Shown here: positions 49,835-59,338 of the stretch, in pieces
Position numbering within the stretch: position 1 is the stretch's first letter
Layout of the letters: each line of letters opens with the position of its first letter
Source: M3007 sp964621185
GTDB taxonomy: Bacteria > Bacteroidota > Bacteroidia > Chitinophagales > Saprospiraceae
Length of the DNA stretch: 64,000 nt
Direction of reading: 5' to 3'
Assembly: GCA_964621185.1 (NCBI GenBank)
Contig: CAZULM010000001.1
Span: forward strand, 232,247-296,246
Program-made: the position numbers and the translations under genes
The notes under the pieces: generated by a model
What the model was told of the DNA's origin: nothing
Seen by the model: only the letters and a program-made list of their open reading frames with translations
The model's database searches: none

Positions 49835-51259
49835 ATGAAACGCCGCGCTATTGTTTGGTTCCGACAAGACCTCAGGCTTCACGACAACGAAGCCCTCTCC
49901 GATGCCCTCCGGATGGGCGATGACATATTGCCCGTTTATATTTTTGACGAGAGGGTTTTTATGGGCGAAACCCGCTTCGGCTTCCCAAAAACAGGGAAAT
50001 TCCGGGCGCAATTTATCATCGAAAGCATCACAGACCTGCGGGAGAATTTGCGGAAAATCGGGGGGGAGCTCATTGTGCGCGTCGGCCGACCCGAAACCAT
50101 ACTGTCCGAACTGGCACAAGAAGTTAAAGCCTCCTGGGTGTTCTGCAACCGAGAGCGCACCCATGAAGAAGTGCTGGTGCAGGACGGGCTGGAATCCAAG
50201 CTCTGGAGTTTTGGGGTCGAACTGGTGTATTCTCGCGGAAAAATGCTGTACCATACCCAAGACCTGCCCATGCCCGTACAGCATACGCCCGACTATTTTT
50301 TCCAGTTCCGAAAAGAGAACGAAGGCGTCACCCAAGTGCGGGAACCCATGAAAGCCCCCTCTTCCCTGCCACCGCTGATTCCAACCATCGAGCCGGGCGA
50401 AATCCCAAGCCTGGAATCGTTTGGCCATGAGCCGTTGGGCCACAGCCTCCTGGCGGCGTTGCCATTTAAAGGCGGTGAAACCGAAGCCCTGCGGCGCCTG
50501 CGCTACTATTTTTGGGAAAAAGACCTGGTTGCCACCTACAAGGAAACCCGAAACGGGCTGCTGGGCGGCGACTACTCTTCCAAACTCTCGCCCTGGCTGG
50601 CGCAAGGCTGCCTCTCGCCAAAAATGGTGTACCACGAGCTCAAGCGCTACGAACGCGAGCGCGTCGCCAACGAAAGCACTCACTGGCTGTTTTTCGAACT
50701 GCTCTGGCGCGACTTTTTCCGGCTGATGGGGAAAAAACACGGCAACCGGATTTTCCTGAAGGGGGGCATTCAGAACAAGCCCCTGCGCCATTTGAAGAAC
50801 AACCGAGAAGCATTCAAAACCTGGGCGGAAGGCCGCACCGGAATCCCCTTCATCGATGCCAACATGCGCGAGCTCAACAGCACCGGCTGGATGAGCAACC
50901 GAGGCCGGCAAAACGTGGCCGCCTTCCTCGTGCGCGACCTGAAAGTGAACTGGCAAATGGGCGCCGAATACTTCGAAAGCCTGCTCATCGACTACGACCC
51001 CTGCAGCAACTGGGGCAACTGGAACTACGTGGCCGGCGTGGGCAGCGACCCGCGCGAAGACCGCGAAGTGAACATCCTCACCCAGGCCAAAACCTACGAC
51101 CCCAACGGCGATTACGTGCGCCACTGGTGCCCCGAATTCGCCAACGTGCCGCCCGACAAGACCCACCGCCCCGACCAATTCAATGCAGCCGAGCGACAGC
51201 AATTGGGCCTGGGCGATTACCCGAAACCAGTAGTGAGGATTGATAAGTGGGTTTTTTAA
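49835..51259 (+). CDS. DASH-type cryptochrome/photolyase
   Basis: This encodes 474 residues. The N-terminal photolyase alpha/beta domain starts AIVWFRQDLRLHDNEAL. The FAD-binding helical domain has WLAQGCLSPKMVYHEL, LLWRDFF and TGWMSNRGRQNVAAFLVRDL. The NWGNWNYVAGVGSDPRE segment and the tail YDPNGDYVRHWCPEF are typical of the DASH subfamily. It probably repairs UV dimers in single-stranded DNA and/or senses blue light. Confidence 0.95.
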   Translation: MKRRAIVWFRQDLRLHDNEALSDALRMGDDILPVYIFDERVFMGETRFGFPKTGKFRAQFIIESITDLRENLRKIGGELIVRVGRPETILSELAQEVKASWVFCNRERTHEEVLVQDGLESKLWSFGVELVYSRGKMLYHTQDLPMPVQHTPDYFFQFRKENEGVTQVREPMKAPSSLPPLIPTIEPGEIPSLESFGHEPLGHSLLAALPFKGGETEALRRLRYYFWEKDLVATYKETRNGLLGGDYSSKLSPWLAQGCLSPKMVYHELKRYERERVANESTHWLFFELLWRDFFRLMGKKHGNRIFLKGGIQNKPLRHLKNNREAFKTWAEGRTGIPFIDANMRELNSTGWMSNRGRQNVAAFLVRDLKVNWQMGAEYFESLLIDYDPCSNWGNWNYVAGVGSDPREDREVNILTQAKTYDPNGDYVRHWCPEFANVPPDKTHRPDQFNAAERQQLGLGDYPKPVVRIDKWVF

Positions 51260-51598
51260 TTTTGGATTCGGGCGCTTTTTTCAGGTCGCCCGTGGCAGAG
51301 TAGCCACGCATGAGGCCAACATGAACGGGCCAGGTGTCGCCCTGTTTTTTTTGGTTGAGCAGGAAGACCTCCAACGCTTCTTTTTTAAGGAAAAATCGAG
51401 AGAAGCAATGGAAAGCCTGAAAATCCTCCAAATCCGCCAATCCCGATACTTTTTCCGCCAAAAAACTGGAAAGGGCAAGCAAACAACCACTTGAAGACTG
51501 CGAACTGCCACGCCGAAAACGTACTTTTGCGCCGCTTCGGCGATTTTGCGCCCACACACTTGTCAACCACCCCAAAAGGGTCATTCAACAGAATTTTA
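51260..51598. other. Intergenic region between photolyase and purH
   Basis: This is 339 bases without a confident gene. A short plus-strand reading frame here (possible ATG 51321, ~57 residues, charged and hydrophobic) has no recognised similarity. A -7-like box lies near the right end. Confidence 0.5.
51522..51529 (+). promoter_or_regulatory. Candidate -7 box upstream of purH
   Basis: TACTTTTG matches TAnnTTTG and lies 69 bases before the purH start. A TTGAAG at 51491-51496 is a possible -33 element at a slightly long spacing. Confidence 0.4.
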
Positions 51599-53134
51599 AT
51601 GTCGAAAAGCAACAGCAAGCCCATCAAATCAGCCCTGATCTCTGTGTATTCCAAAGTCGGCCTCGACCACATAATACAGCAGTTGCACACCCTGGGCGTC
51701 ACTTTGTACAGCACTGGCGGCACCCAGTCCTACATCGAAAAAATGGGCATCCCGGTCACAGCCGTGGAATCGCTCACGGGATACCCCAGCATCCTCGACG
51801 GGCGGGTAAAAACCCTGCACCCTGCTGTTTTTGGCGGACTGCTTGCCCGTCGCGAGGAGGGACATTTGGCTCAGCTCGCCGAATACAATATTCCTGAAAT
51901 AGACTGTGCCATTGTCGATCTGTATCCTTTTGAAGCTACCGTTGCGGCAGGTGGCCCGGAGGAAGACATCATCGAGAAAATCGACATTGGAGGCGTGTCG
52001 CTGATCCGGGCTGCCGCCAAAAACTGGCGCGATGTGGCCGTGGTGGCTTCCATGGAAGAATACGGTTTGTTCTACGACCTGCTTGCAACACAAGACGGTG
52101 CGTTGACCGATAACAACCGCCGTGAATTTGCCCGCCGCGCCTTCAAAGTCACGTCCAACTACGACACAGCCATCTTCAAATGGTTCAACAAAGACAGCCC
52201 AGAACTGGCGTTCAAACATTCCATACACCACGGAGAAGTGCTGCGCTACGGCGAAAACCCGCACCAGAGCGGCGTGTTTTTCGGCGATTTCGACCAGGTA
52301 TTTGACAAACTAAACGGCAAGGCTGTATCATACAACAACCTGGTCGACATCGACGCTGCGGTGCAACTGATGCGCGAATTCGAGGTTTCCAAGCCCTGTT
52401 TTGCCATCCTCAAGCATACCAATGCTTGTGGGGTAGCCCAGCGCAGTACCGTGCTGGAGGCGTGGCAGGCGGCCCTGGCATGTGATACCACCTCGGCTTT
52501 TGGCGGCATTTTCATCACCAATGCCACCATTGACCTGGCTACTGCCGAAGCGATCGACAAACTGTTCTACGAAGTGCTCGTCGCGCCTGATTTTGAAGCA
52601 GAAGCGCTGGCGCACCTGAAAAAAAAGGAGGCCCGCATTTTGTTGAAAATCAAAAAGTTTGATGTGCAACAACGCTCCTTCCGCAGCCTGCTCAACGGCG
52701 TAGTAGAGCAAGACACCGACCTGAAGATGGAAAGCGCTGCTGAACTCAAAACTGTCACCCAACGCGCGCCCAGCCCCGCAGAAACCGAAGCCCTGCTCTT
52801 TGCGGCCAAATGCTGCAAGCACCTCAAATCGAACGCCATTGCCTTAGTGAAAGACAACCAGCTCATCGGTATGGGCTGCGGCCAGCCCAACCGCGTGGAC
52901 GCGCTGGGCCAGGCCATCGCCAAAGCCAAAAGCTTCGGCTTCGACCCTGCTGGGGCTGTTATGGCCAGCGACGCTTTCTTCCCGTTCCCCGATTGTGTGG
53001 AAATTGCCCACGAAGCGGGAATAACGGCAGTGGTGCAGCCGGGAGGCTCTATCAAGGACCAGCTTTCGGTAGATGCCTGTGATGCGCGGGGGATGGCAAT
53101 GGCAGTGACGGGGGTAAGGCATTTCAGGCATTGA
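51599..53134 (+). CDS. purH: Bifunctional AICAR formyltransferase/IMP cyclohydrolase
   Basis: This encodes 511 residues from ATG 51599. The N-terminal MGS-like cyclohydrolase domain is at residues ~8-195 (YSTGGTQSYIEKMGIPVTAV, DGRVKTLHP). The C-terminal formyltransferase is at ~200-511, with RYGENPHQ, the catalytic Lys-His pair in ILKHTNACG, and SDAFFPFPD. It catalyses the last two steps of IMP synthesis. The length is normal. Confidence 0.97.
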   Translation: MSKSNSKPIKSALISVYSKVGLDHIIQQLHTLGVTLYSTGGTQSYIEKMGIPVTAVESLTGYPSILDGRVKTLHPAVFGGLLARREEGHLAQLAEYNIPEIDCAIVDLYPFEATVAAGGPEEDIIEKIDIGGVSLIRAAAKNWRDVAVVASMEEYGLFYDLLATQDGALTDNNRREFARRAFKVTSNYDTAIFKWFNKDSPELAFKHSIHHGEVLRYGENPHQSGVFFGDFDQVFDKLNGKAVSYNNLVDIDAAVQLMREFEVSKPCFAILKHTNACGVAQRSTVLEAWQAALACDTTSAFGGIFITNATIDLATAEAIDKLFYEVLVAPDFEAEALAHLKKKEARILLKIKKFDVQQRSFRSLLNGVVEQDTDLKMESAAELKTVTQRAPSPAETEALLFAAKCCKHLKSNAIALVKDNQLIGMGCGQPNRVDALGQAIAKAKSFGFDPAGAVMASDAFFPFPDCVEIAHEAGITAVVQPGGSIKDQLSVDACDARGMAMAVTGVRHFRH

Positions 53135-53171
53135 TAAGAGAATTGATCCCCGTATGGCAGGTTTTTTCCCT

Positions 53172-53179
53172 TATCTTTG
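53172..53179 (+). promoter_or_regulatory. Candidate -7 box of the nuclease-like gene
   Basis: TATCTTTG matches TAnnTTTG and lies 32 bases ahead of the start at 53211. TTGATC at 53143-53148 could be the -33 element. Confidence 0.45.
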
Positions 53180-53210
53180 TTGAAACAACTGTGCTCAAAT
53201 CCTTAAAACC

Positions 53211-53816
53211 ATGGAAAGTTCCCTAAAAGTATTTTATGAGATTTTCGCTGATCTGCCTAGCAGTGACTATGACGAGTGCGTTGCGTTCTTGAAAACTGAA
53301 ATTTCAGCTTATTTCGTTCATGATTATCACGCCAAATTTAATGAATTTGGCTGTGATGTAGTTGAGATTACAATCAATGGATACGATTATCTATTTGATA
53401 TTTCAAGCAGCGCCGAAATGGATAGAGACGCGAGGATTGTTGGCGCCTATGGAAAGGCCGTCGAAACAAATGAAGTAAGAGATCATGTTCGGATGAAGGG
53501 TTTTATCGGCCAGTTCTCCAAAATCGAAAAATACAAGGATTACGATAAGGGACATTTTATCGCCCACAAGATCAATGGAAACCTGGATCAAAATTTATAT
53601 CCACAGCTAAAAGAACTCAATCGGGGTTGGTCGAGCCAAGGGAAGCTGTTCAGAGCAATGGAAAGGTACTGCCAAAACAACCCGGAAGCATTTGTTTTTA
53701 CCAGGCCTGTTTATTCAGATTTGACATGGATTCCGGCTTTTATCGATTATGGGGTGTTTACAAAAGAGCAAGGTCTGCTTCTGAACCGTTTTAACAATAG
53801 AAAAATGGATTTGTGA
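53211..53816 (+). CDS. GHFIAH-motif nuclease-like protein
   Basis: This encodes 201 residues. The second half contains YDKGHFIAHKINGNLDQN (residues 111-128), then LYPQLKELNRGWSSQG, and FRAMERYC. That is the arrangement of DNA/RNA non-specific endonuclease-like toxin domains (D-x-GH...N...Q..LNRG), with H115 as candidate catalytic base and N128 nearby. The N-terminal ~95 residues are a separate domain without a recognised family. There is no signal peptide, secretion motif or obvious immunity gene next to it. Its base composition is more AT-rich than its neighbours, hinting at transfer. The nuclease assignment is by motif only. Confidence 0.5.
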   Translation: MESSLKVFYEIFADLPSSDYDECVAFLKTEISAYFVHDYHAKFNEFGCDVVEITINGYDYLFDISSSAEMDRDARIVGAYGKAVETNEVRDHVRMKGFIGQFSKIEKYKDYDKGHFIAHKINGNLDQNLYPQLKELNRGWSSQGKLFRAMERYCQNNPEAFVFTRPVYSDLTWIPAFIDYGVFTKEQGLLLNRFNNRKMDL

Positions 53817-53906
53817 TACTCGAAATTGCAGACCACCTATAAGGAAATATTTCAAGTTTTGTTTCGGCCACATCTTTATGTGGTTCAGGTAAAAAAACTG
53901 CCCCCT

Positions 53907-53914
53907 TACCTTTG
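53907..53914 (+). promoter_or_regulatory. Candidate -7 box of the response-regulator gene
   Basis: TACCTTTG matches TAnnTTTG and ends 4 bases before the ATG at 53919, predicting a leaderless or near-leaderless transcript. Confidence 0.4.
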
Positions 53915-53918
53915 CCTC

Positions 53919-54560
53919 ATGGAAAACATTCACCTTGCCATCATCGAAGACGACGCCATTATCCGTGAAAGCCTGGAATCGTACCTGAGCAACCACCCCG
54001 CGCTGCAATTCAGCATCGTTGCCAGCAGTATGGAAGATTTCTTGGGAAAAGCGGAAAAACCTGCTTTTCTGCCCAAAGTAGATTTGTTGCTGCTCGACAT
54101 CGGTCTGCCCGGCATGTCGGGCATTGAAGGTATCCGGCATATCCGTAAAAAATATCCCGATACCGATATAGTGATGCTCACCACCTTTGAGGAAGACGAC
54201 AAGATTTTCAAGTCCTTATGCTCCGGCGCCTGCTCCTACATCACCAAGCGCACCCCGCTGCCCACCATCCAGGATGCCATTTTCACCATCCATCGCGGCG
54301 GGTCGTTTATGTCGCCTTCCATTGCCCGGAAAGTAGTGCAGCATTTTATGCCCAAACAACGCAAGGAAGAGGACATTCTTTCGCCCCGGCAGCAGCAGAT
54401 CGTGGAAGGCTTGGTGGACGGGCTTAGCTACAAGCTCATCGCTGACAAGCTCAGTATCTCAATCGATACCGTGCGTGACCATATCAAGAATATTTACCGG
54501 CTGTTGGAAGTCAATAGCAAGGCCGAAGTGATACGCAAATCCATCGAAGGAAAAATCTGA
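53919..54560 (+). CDS. NarL/LuxR-type response regulator
   Basis: This encodes 213 residues. The receiver domain (1-~120) has the acidic pair ED at 10-11, phospho-acceptor D60 (LLLLDIGLPGMSG) and K near 105. The LuxR-type helix-turn-helix (~145-205) contains LSPRQQQIVEGLVDGLSYK and ISIDTVRDHIKNIYRLL. The large HisKA_3-type sensor kinase encoded at 55343-58399 is its likely partner, separated by one small gene. Confidence 0.95.
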   Translation: MENIHLAIIEDDAIIRESLESYLSNHPALQFSIVASSMEDFLGKAEKPAFLPKVDLLLLDIGLPGMSGIEGIRHIRKKYPDTDIVMLTTFEEDDKIFKSLCSGACSYITKRTPLPTIQDAIFTIHRGGSFMSPSIARKVVQHFMPKQRKEEDILSPRQQQIVEGLVDGLSYKLIADKLSISIDTVRDHIKNIYRLLEVNSKAEVIRKSIEGKI

Positions 54561-54581
54561 TCACCATAAAATAACAATGAC

Positions 54582-55238
54582 ATGGACATTTATGAAGCAA
54601 CACACACAGGAGAACCCATTACCTCAGAAATTTTTCAAAACGGCTTGCGGGATGAAGATCGATTCCAGGGATCCTTTTCCAGAGAAAAACTGGCAGACCT
54701 GCTAGAACAACCAAACTGCGTTGGATTGCGATTTTACAACGCCGGCGGGTTGACGCTAGGCTTGCGGCAGTTGGTCGTCGTAGGCGTTACGCCCGATGGT
54801 GGCGAGCTGCGCTCCGATACCGGCGGGAAAGGTTATTTTATTTCCAACACCACCCAGGGAGGCCCTGAGTTCCAACTTACCATGACTGATGCCACCAATG
54901 CGGTGAATCATACACAAGAAGCCCGCGCTGCGGCGGATAGGCAACGTTTCAACTTTTCGTCCTTTTTCAGCAGGGCTGCCATTGAGAACCTGCTCGTGCC
55001 TGCGGCAATTGGCATCCACTTCTTCATCGTGGACCTGGATGCTACTTTCATGACCCACCTTGCCGTATCTTCAGATGGACTGAACCGCATCGGCGGACAA
55101 CCTGGAGAACTGCCCATACATATCATCTGCGACAACCCCTGCCCAAACGCAAAAGGAGGCTGTGCCATGCTCGACCCAGTTCCAGGTGTCAACACTCAGC
55201 CCATCATGGACACAACAAAATACTTGGTCATTTGGTAG
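54582..55238 (+). CDS. Hypothetical protein between response regulator and sensor
   Basis: This encodes 218 residues, soluble, with no signal peptide. The motifs visible are VGLRFYNAGGLTLGLRQLVV, GVTPDGGELRSD, and a Cys-rich stretch near the end (CDNPCPNAKGGC). I do not recognise the family. It lies 21 bases after the response-regulator gene and 104 before the sensor gene, so may belong to that signalling unit. Confidence 0.75.
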   Translation: MDIYEATHTGEPITSEIFQNGLRDEDRFQGSFSREKLADLLEQPNCVGLRFYNAGGLTLGLRQLVVVGVTPDGGELRSDTGGKGYFISNTTQGGPEFQLTMTDATNAVNHTQEARAAADRQRFNFSSFFSRAAIENLLVPAAIGIHFFIVDLDATFMTHLAVSSDGLNRIGGQPGELPIHIICDNPCPNAKGGCAMLDPVPGVNTQPIMDTTKYLVIW

Positions 55239-55342
55239 TACATTGTTTTTTAAGTTCTGCCTAAAAGAATGTGGCTTTAAAAACAGTTATGGCAAAACCT
55301 TCAAAGCACTAAAATACTGGTAGAATTTGGCATATTTGTGCC

Positions 55343-58300
55343 ATGGAACGATCGGCTTTCATGGCTTATCTTCGGGGTACCGGAACAATCTTCGTGCTTT
55401 TTTGCCGCCTTCTGGCAATTTCTGCACAAGATCTTTACCTGTCTTTCCACCATCTATCTCAGGATGATGGGTTGAAACATGCCAAGAACTATTCCGTTTT
55501 TCAAGACGCTTTTGGCTTTGCCTGGATTAGCACCGACGAAGGGTTAAACCGATTCGATGGTCGGAATGTAGAGCATTTCACCCTGAATACAACGGGCAAC
55601 CCTTCCGCCAACATAGAAAAAATCAGTAGCCGCTGTTTCGAAGATGCCGACAACAACCTCTGGGTCAGCACCTTTTCAGGCCTTGCCTGTTACAAACGCA
55701 GCAGTGCAACCATCGAATTCTTTCCCCTTGGCTTGCGTGGACCGAAGGACTTCAAGGCCTTCTATATGGACAAAGATGCCCGAATATGGGTACAGGCAAC
55801 CAACGGCGGGAATGCCGAGCTGTACACTTTCGACATAAAAACGAAGTCGTACAAGCTGCTCGGGCCGTTGGCGGGAAACTGCTTTTCTGTAGTTACCGAT
55901 GTCAATGGAGGTGTGCGTAAAATTGCAACGGGGCTGCTCCCCAATGATCAATTCGGGTTGATACTAACCGACATCAGTACCTGGGAAACAAAGGCTGTCG
56001 AATTTGACCGCTTCGCAGATGGCAGGCTCAGGCGCTCCAGCCCGGTAGCGAACATGCTGCCAGAAGGCGACAGCGTCTTGTGGGCCTGCATCTACAACGG
56101 CTTGGGAAAATACGACCAAAAAAGCGGCAAAACCTACATCATGCTGGATCGCGCGCCAAACGTGTCACCTGATTTTGGCATGGCGAACGACTTGCTGGCA
56201 CTGGATGAAAACCGGTTGCTGGTAGCTTGTGTGGACGGGCTTTTGGTATTCGACAAAAGGCAAAACAAATTTTTGCAGCTTATTCAATACCACCCGCAAT
56301 TGCCCGGCACAATAAAACCTGGTGAAATCACGGCCTTATACCGCGATAGGTCAGACAACATTTGGCTGTCAGGCCCAGGCGGCGGCATAGCGTTTACGCA
56401 CCTGCTAAAGAACAAATTCCAGGTTATCAGGCCAACCATCGGCAGCCTGGCATCCGCGCTGTTTGAAGCGGAAGACGGCAGCATCTGGTACAGCACCCGC
56501 GATTCGGGAGCTTACCAGCTGAACACTCAGGGCAAGATATTGAGGCACACTAAAGAGCTGGACAACAGAGCGCAACCCAATATCTTTTTCAACTTGCCCG
56601 AAATCGAGTTTTTTTTTGAAGACCCCATTGCCGGCCTCTGGGGGATATCGGGCACCAATACGCTTGAATGGAAAGCCGACAAACAGCATTTCGAGTTCAG
56701 GGAAAAGAATTTCTTTGGTGTTGCCAGTAATGAAGCCGAAAACATCAGGGCAAACTTCCGGCTTGCCAACGGCACCCGATTGGTCGCCAAAGGGAAAAAG
56801 GTGTTTCAAGTAGAAAAAAGTGGCAAGCAAATCCAATTGTTGCCCTGGCTCGACCCGCAAATTTTTGGATTGCAAGAAGTGGCAGCGATTTTTGAAAACA
56901 AAAAAGGTTGGCTGTTCATAGCCGACAACCTGAGGCATCTTGCTATTTTGGACATCAAGAATAGCCCGGCAAGAAAAATAGCCGACATGTTCGATGTTGG
57001 CGACTGCAATAATTTTGCCGAAACCAAGGATGGCCTGGTATGGGCTGCTACTTCCAAGGGGCTTTATCGCATTGACCCTGAAAGCCTTCAAGGTACGCTG
57101 CTGCTCGAAAAAACGGATGGTTGCCCCAACGAGGCGTACTACAAAATCCTGCCCGACAAGCAAGGTTTTTTATGGCTGACAGGCAACAATGGCATAGTGC
57201 GGTACTCCCCCGCAGACAAAACAGCGCAGCGCTTTAATACCCATGATGGGTTGCTCTCCAACCTCACGAGCCCCAATGCCGCGCTCCAGGTAACCACAAC
57301 TGGTGATTTCTGGATTGGCACCCAAAACGGCATCAATACTTTCCACCCAGAAGCCATCAAACTGCTGAATACCCAACCAAAAGTCCAGATCACCCGCCTG
57401 TTTGTTAACGATACGGCTTTCAATACGGGCACCGACATTTGTGTTTTACAACGCCTGGAATTGAACTATACCCAAAACACCCTATCTTTTCAATTTGCCG
57501 CCCTTGATTTCAGCACGCCAGGCACCAACCAATATTTTTACCGAATGAAAGGCATTGAGCGCGATTCCGTCTCCAACGGAACCCTGGGGTTCGTCCGCTA
57601 CGCCAACCTGAGGCCGGGCGAATACACCTTCGAAGTATGGGCTACCAACTCCGACGGGGTGCTTTCCCAGGAGCCGCGCCGACTGAAACTGCTCATCCAC
57701 CCGCCTTTCTGGCAAACCTGGTGGTTCTACCTCCTCTGCACCGTCAGCGTGGCCGGGCTTTTGTACGCCTGGTTCTGGTACCGGCTCCAGCAAGCCCTCA
57801 AGATCGAGCGCCTGCGCGTGCAAATCTCCAGCGACCTGCACGACGATGTGGGCACCATGCTCGCCGGCTTGGCCATGCAGTCGGAAGCCCTGCAGCTCAG
57901 CGCGCAAGAGAAGGACAAGGGTAAGCTCCAGCGCATCAGCCAGATCAGCCGCGACGCCATGGCGCACATGCGCGACACCGTTTGGGCCATCGACGCCCGC
58001 AAGGACAAGCTCGAAAACCTGCTCGACCGCATGCGCGAGCACGCGGAAGAAACCCTTACACCCTGCGACATCCGCTTTGACATCCAGGTAGAGAATGTGC
58101 CGCTCAAACAAAACCTGCCGACACAAATCCGGCAAAACTTGTACCTCATTTATAAGGAAGCCGTAACCAATGCCGCCCGGCACAGCAATGGAGATTTCGT
58201 TTCAATTGCCTTGAAAAAATGGGGAAACGGCCTGGAAATGCAGGTTTTCGACAATGGCGCCGTGGCTGAAAAAACTTATAAGACCACTGGCCTTGGGGCT

Positions 58301-58399
58301 TCCAACATGCGGTTGCGGGCAGAAAAAATGGGCGGAACCCTGGAAATCAAGCGAGAAGGTGGATTTTGTGTGCTCGTTCGGGTGCCGAGGCTCGCGTGA
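55343..58399 (+). CDS. Reg_prop/Y_Y_Y sensor histidine kinase (HisKA_3 type)
   Basis: This encodes 1018 residues. A signal/anchor start is followed by a periplasmic two-component-regulator propeller (~40-690; blades such as FAWISTDEGLNRFDG, NIWLSGPGGGIAF and DFWIGTQNGINTF). A Y_Y_Y domain follows (~700-785), then one transmembrane helix (~793-815), a HisKA_3 dimerisation domain with the phospho-acceptor H833 (DLHDDVGTMLAG), and a C-terminal HATPase (EAVTNAARHS, GLGASNMRLRAEKMGG). There is no fused receiver, so it probably phosphorylates the LuxR-type regulator encoded just upstream. The start could also be ATG 55361. Confidence 0.94.
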   Translation: MERSAFMAYLRGTGTIFVLFCRLLAISAQDLYLSFHHLSQDDGLKHAKNYSVFQDAFGFAWISTDEGLNRFDGRNVEHFTLNTTGNPSANIEKISSRCFEDADNNLWVSTFSGLACYKRSSATIEFFPLGLRGPKDFKAFYMDKDARIWVQATNGGNAELYTFDIKTKSYKLLGPLAGNCFSVVTDVNGGVRKIATGLLPNDQFGLILTDISTWETKAVEFDRFADGRLRRSSPVANMLPEGDSVLWACIYNGLGKYDQKSGKTYIMLDRAPNVSPDFGMANDLLALDENRLLVACVDGLLVFDKRQNKFLQLIQYHPQLPGTIKPGEITALYRDRSDNIWLSGPGGGIAFTHLLKNKFQVIRPTIGSLASALFEAEDGSIWYSTRDSGAYQLNTQGKILRHTKELDNRAQPNIFFNLPEIEFFFEDPIAGLWGISGTNTLEWKADKQHFEFREKNFFGVASNEAENIRANFRLANGTRLVAKGKKVFQVEKSGKQIQLLPWLDPQIFGLQEVAAIFENKKGWLFIADNLRHLAILDIKNSPARKIADMFDVGDCNNFAETKDGLVWAATSKGLYRIDPESLQGTLLLEKTDGCPNEAYYKILPDKQGFLWLTGNNGIVRYSPADKTAQRFNTHDGLLSNLTSPNAALQVTTTGDFWIGTQNGINTFHPEAIKLLNTQPKVQITRLFVNDTAFNTGTDICVLQRLELNYTQNTLSFQFAALDFSTPGTNQYFYRMKGIERDSVSNGTLGFVRYANLRPGEYTFEVWATNSDGVLSQEPRRLKLLIHPPFWQTWWFYLLCTVSVAGLLYAWFWYRLQQALKIERLRVQISSDLHDDVGTMLAGLAMQSEALQLSAQEKDKGKLQRISQISRDAMAHMRDTVWAIDARKDKLENLLDRMREHAEETLTPCDIRFDIQVENVPLKQNLPTQIRQNLYLIYKEAVTNAARHSNGDFVSIALKKWGNGLEMQVFDNGAVAEKTYKTTGLGASNMRLRAEKMGGTLEIKREGGFCVLVRVPRLA

Positions 58400-58525
58400 A
58401 CGCCCTCCTCCCCCACATCATCATGTGGGCTTACCACCCTGGCTTGTCCCGCACCTTTGCCCCAGGCAACCTTTGATAAGGTTTCTTGAAATGCACCATT
58501 GTTTCACCTTTCAAATCAATTCAAC

Positions 58526-59338
58526 ATGAAAAAATCACCCATCATGTTCCTGCTGGCAACGTTATGCCTCCAGTACACAAACACCTCAGCCCAAACCGAC
58601 CCTGACACTACCATCTACCAGGTGTATGCCTACATGAAAGTCGCGCCCGGCATGGAGGAAACCTATCTAAAAATGGAGAAGGCCTACAAGAAGCTCCACC
58701 TTGCCAGCAAAAAAGCGGGCCTGCTCGATTCCTGGTCTGTCTTCCGCGTTATTTCCCCGGCAGGCACTAACTGTGAATACAATTATGTTGCGCGAAACGG
58801 CCTTCGTGGCCGCAAGCAGCTGGCGGCCTTTATGGATAATAACGGCCCAGTGGTTGATTGGCAATCGCTGCTGACGCCCGAGGAGCAAGACCTCGTGAAA
58901 AGGACCAACGAAATCCGCAGCATGGTAAAAGTCGAGGTTTGGTCGGGGGTTGATCTGGTAGCGGCCAAAGACATTGGGAAAAGCACCATCGCCGTGTTCA
59001 ATTATTTCAGCTCGCCGGCGGGAAAAACCGTTGACGACCACATCAAGATGGAGCAGGATATTTGGAAGCCCGTTCACGCTGCCAGGGTCAAAGACGGCAC
59101 TATGAAAGGCTGGTTTATGTTGCAGATGGAATGGCCATTTGGCGCTTCCATGCCCTATAACGTGATGACGGTAGATGTGTATTCAGATATGAACCAGTAT
59201 CTTGAACCTTGGTTTGAGCGGTATTTCCAAAAAGTACACCCGGGCAAAAACATAGACGAACTAATGACTCAAACCAATGCTGTTGAAATCCTACAAAAGG
59301 GAGAAGTGCGGAAGGTCATTGACCGTTTGGAATGGTAA
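58526..59338 (+). CDS. Secreted protein with two dimeric alpha/beta-barrel-like repeats
   Basis: This encodes 270 residues. A signal peptide (MKKSPIMFLLATLCLQYTNTSA) is followed by two similar halves, each with a VYAYMKVAPGMEETYLKMEK- or IKMEQDIWKPVHAARVKDG-like ferredoxin/ABM pattern. This suggests a periplasmic double ABM-type domain. No catalytic residues are recognised. Its 3' end overlaps the convergent minus-strand gene by 23 bases. Confidence 0.78.
   Translation: MKKSPIMFLLATLCLQYTNTSAQTDPDTTIYQVYAYMKVAPGMEETYLKMEKAYKKLHLASKKAGLLDSWSVFRVISPAGTNCEYNYVARNGLRGRKQLAAFMDNNGPVVDWQSLLTPEEQDLVKRTNEIRSMVKVEVWSGVDLVAAKDIGKSTIAVFNYFSSPAGKTVDDHIKMEQDIWKPVHAARVKDGTMKGWFMLQMEWPFGASMPYNVMTVDVYSDMNQYLEPWFERYFQKVHPGKNIDELMTQTNAVEILQKGEVRKVIDRLEW

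Noticed and set aside
49769..51202. 477-residue open frame on the minus strand
   Set aside because: It is exactly antisense to the DASH cryptochrome gene, whose motifs are all in place. The open frame is a by-product of codon bias, and its protein has no recognisable domain.
51240..51494. Small plus-strand frame after the photolyase gene
   Set aside because: It overlaps the photolyase end and has no recognisable features. It was kept only as a note in the intergenic entry.
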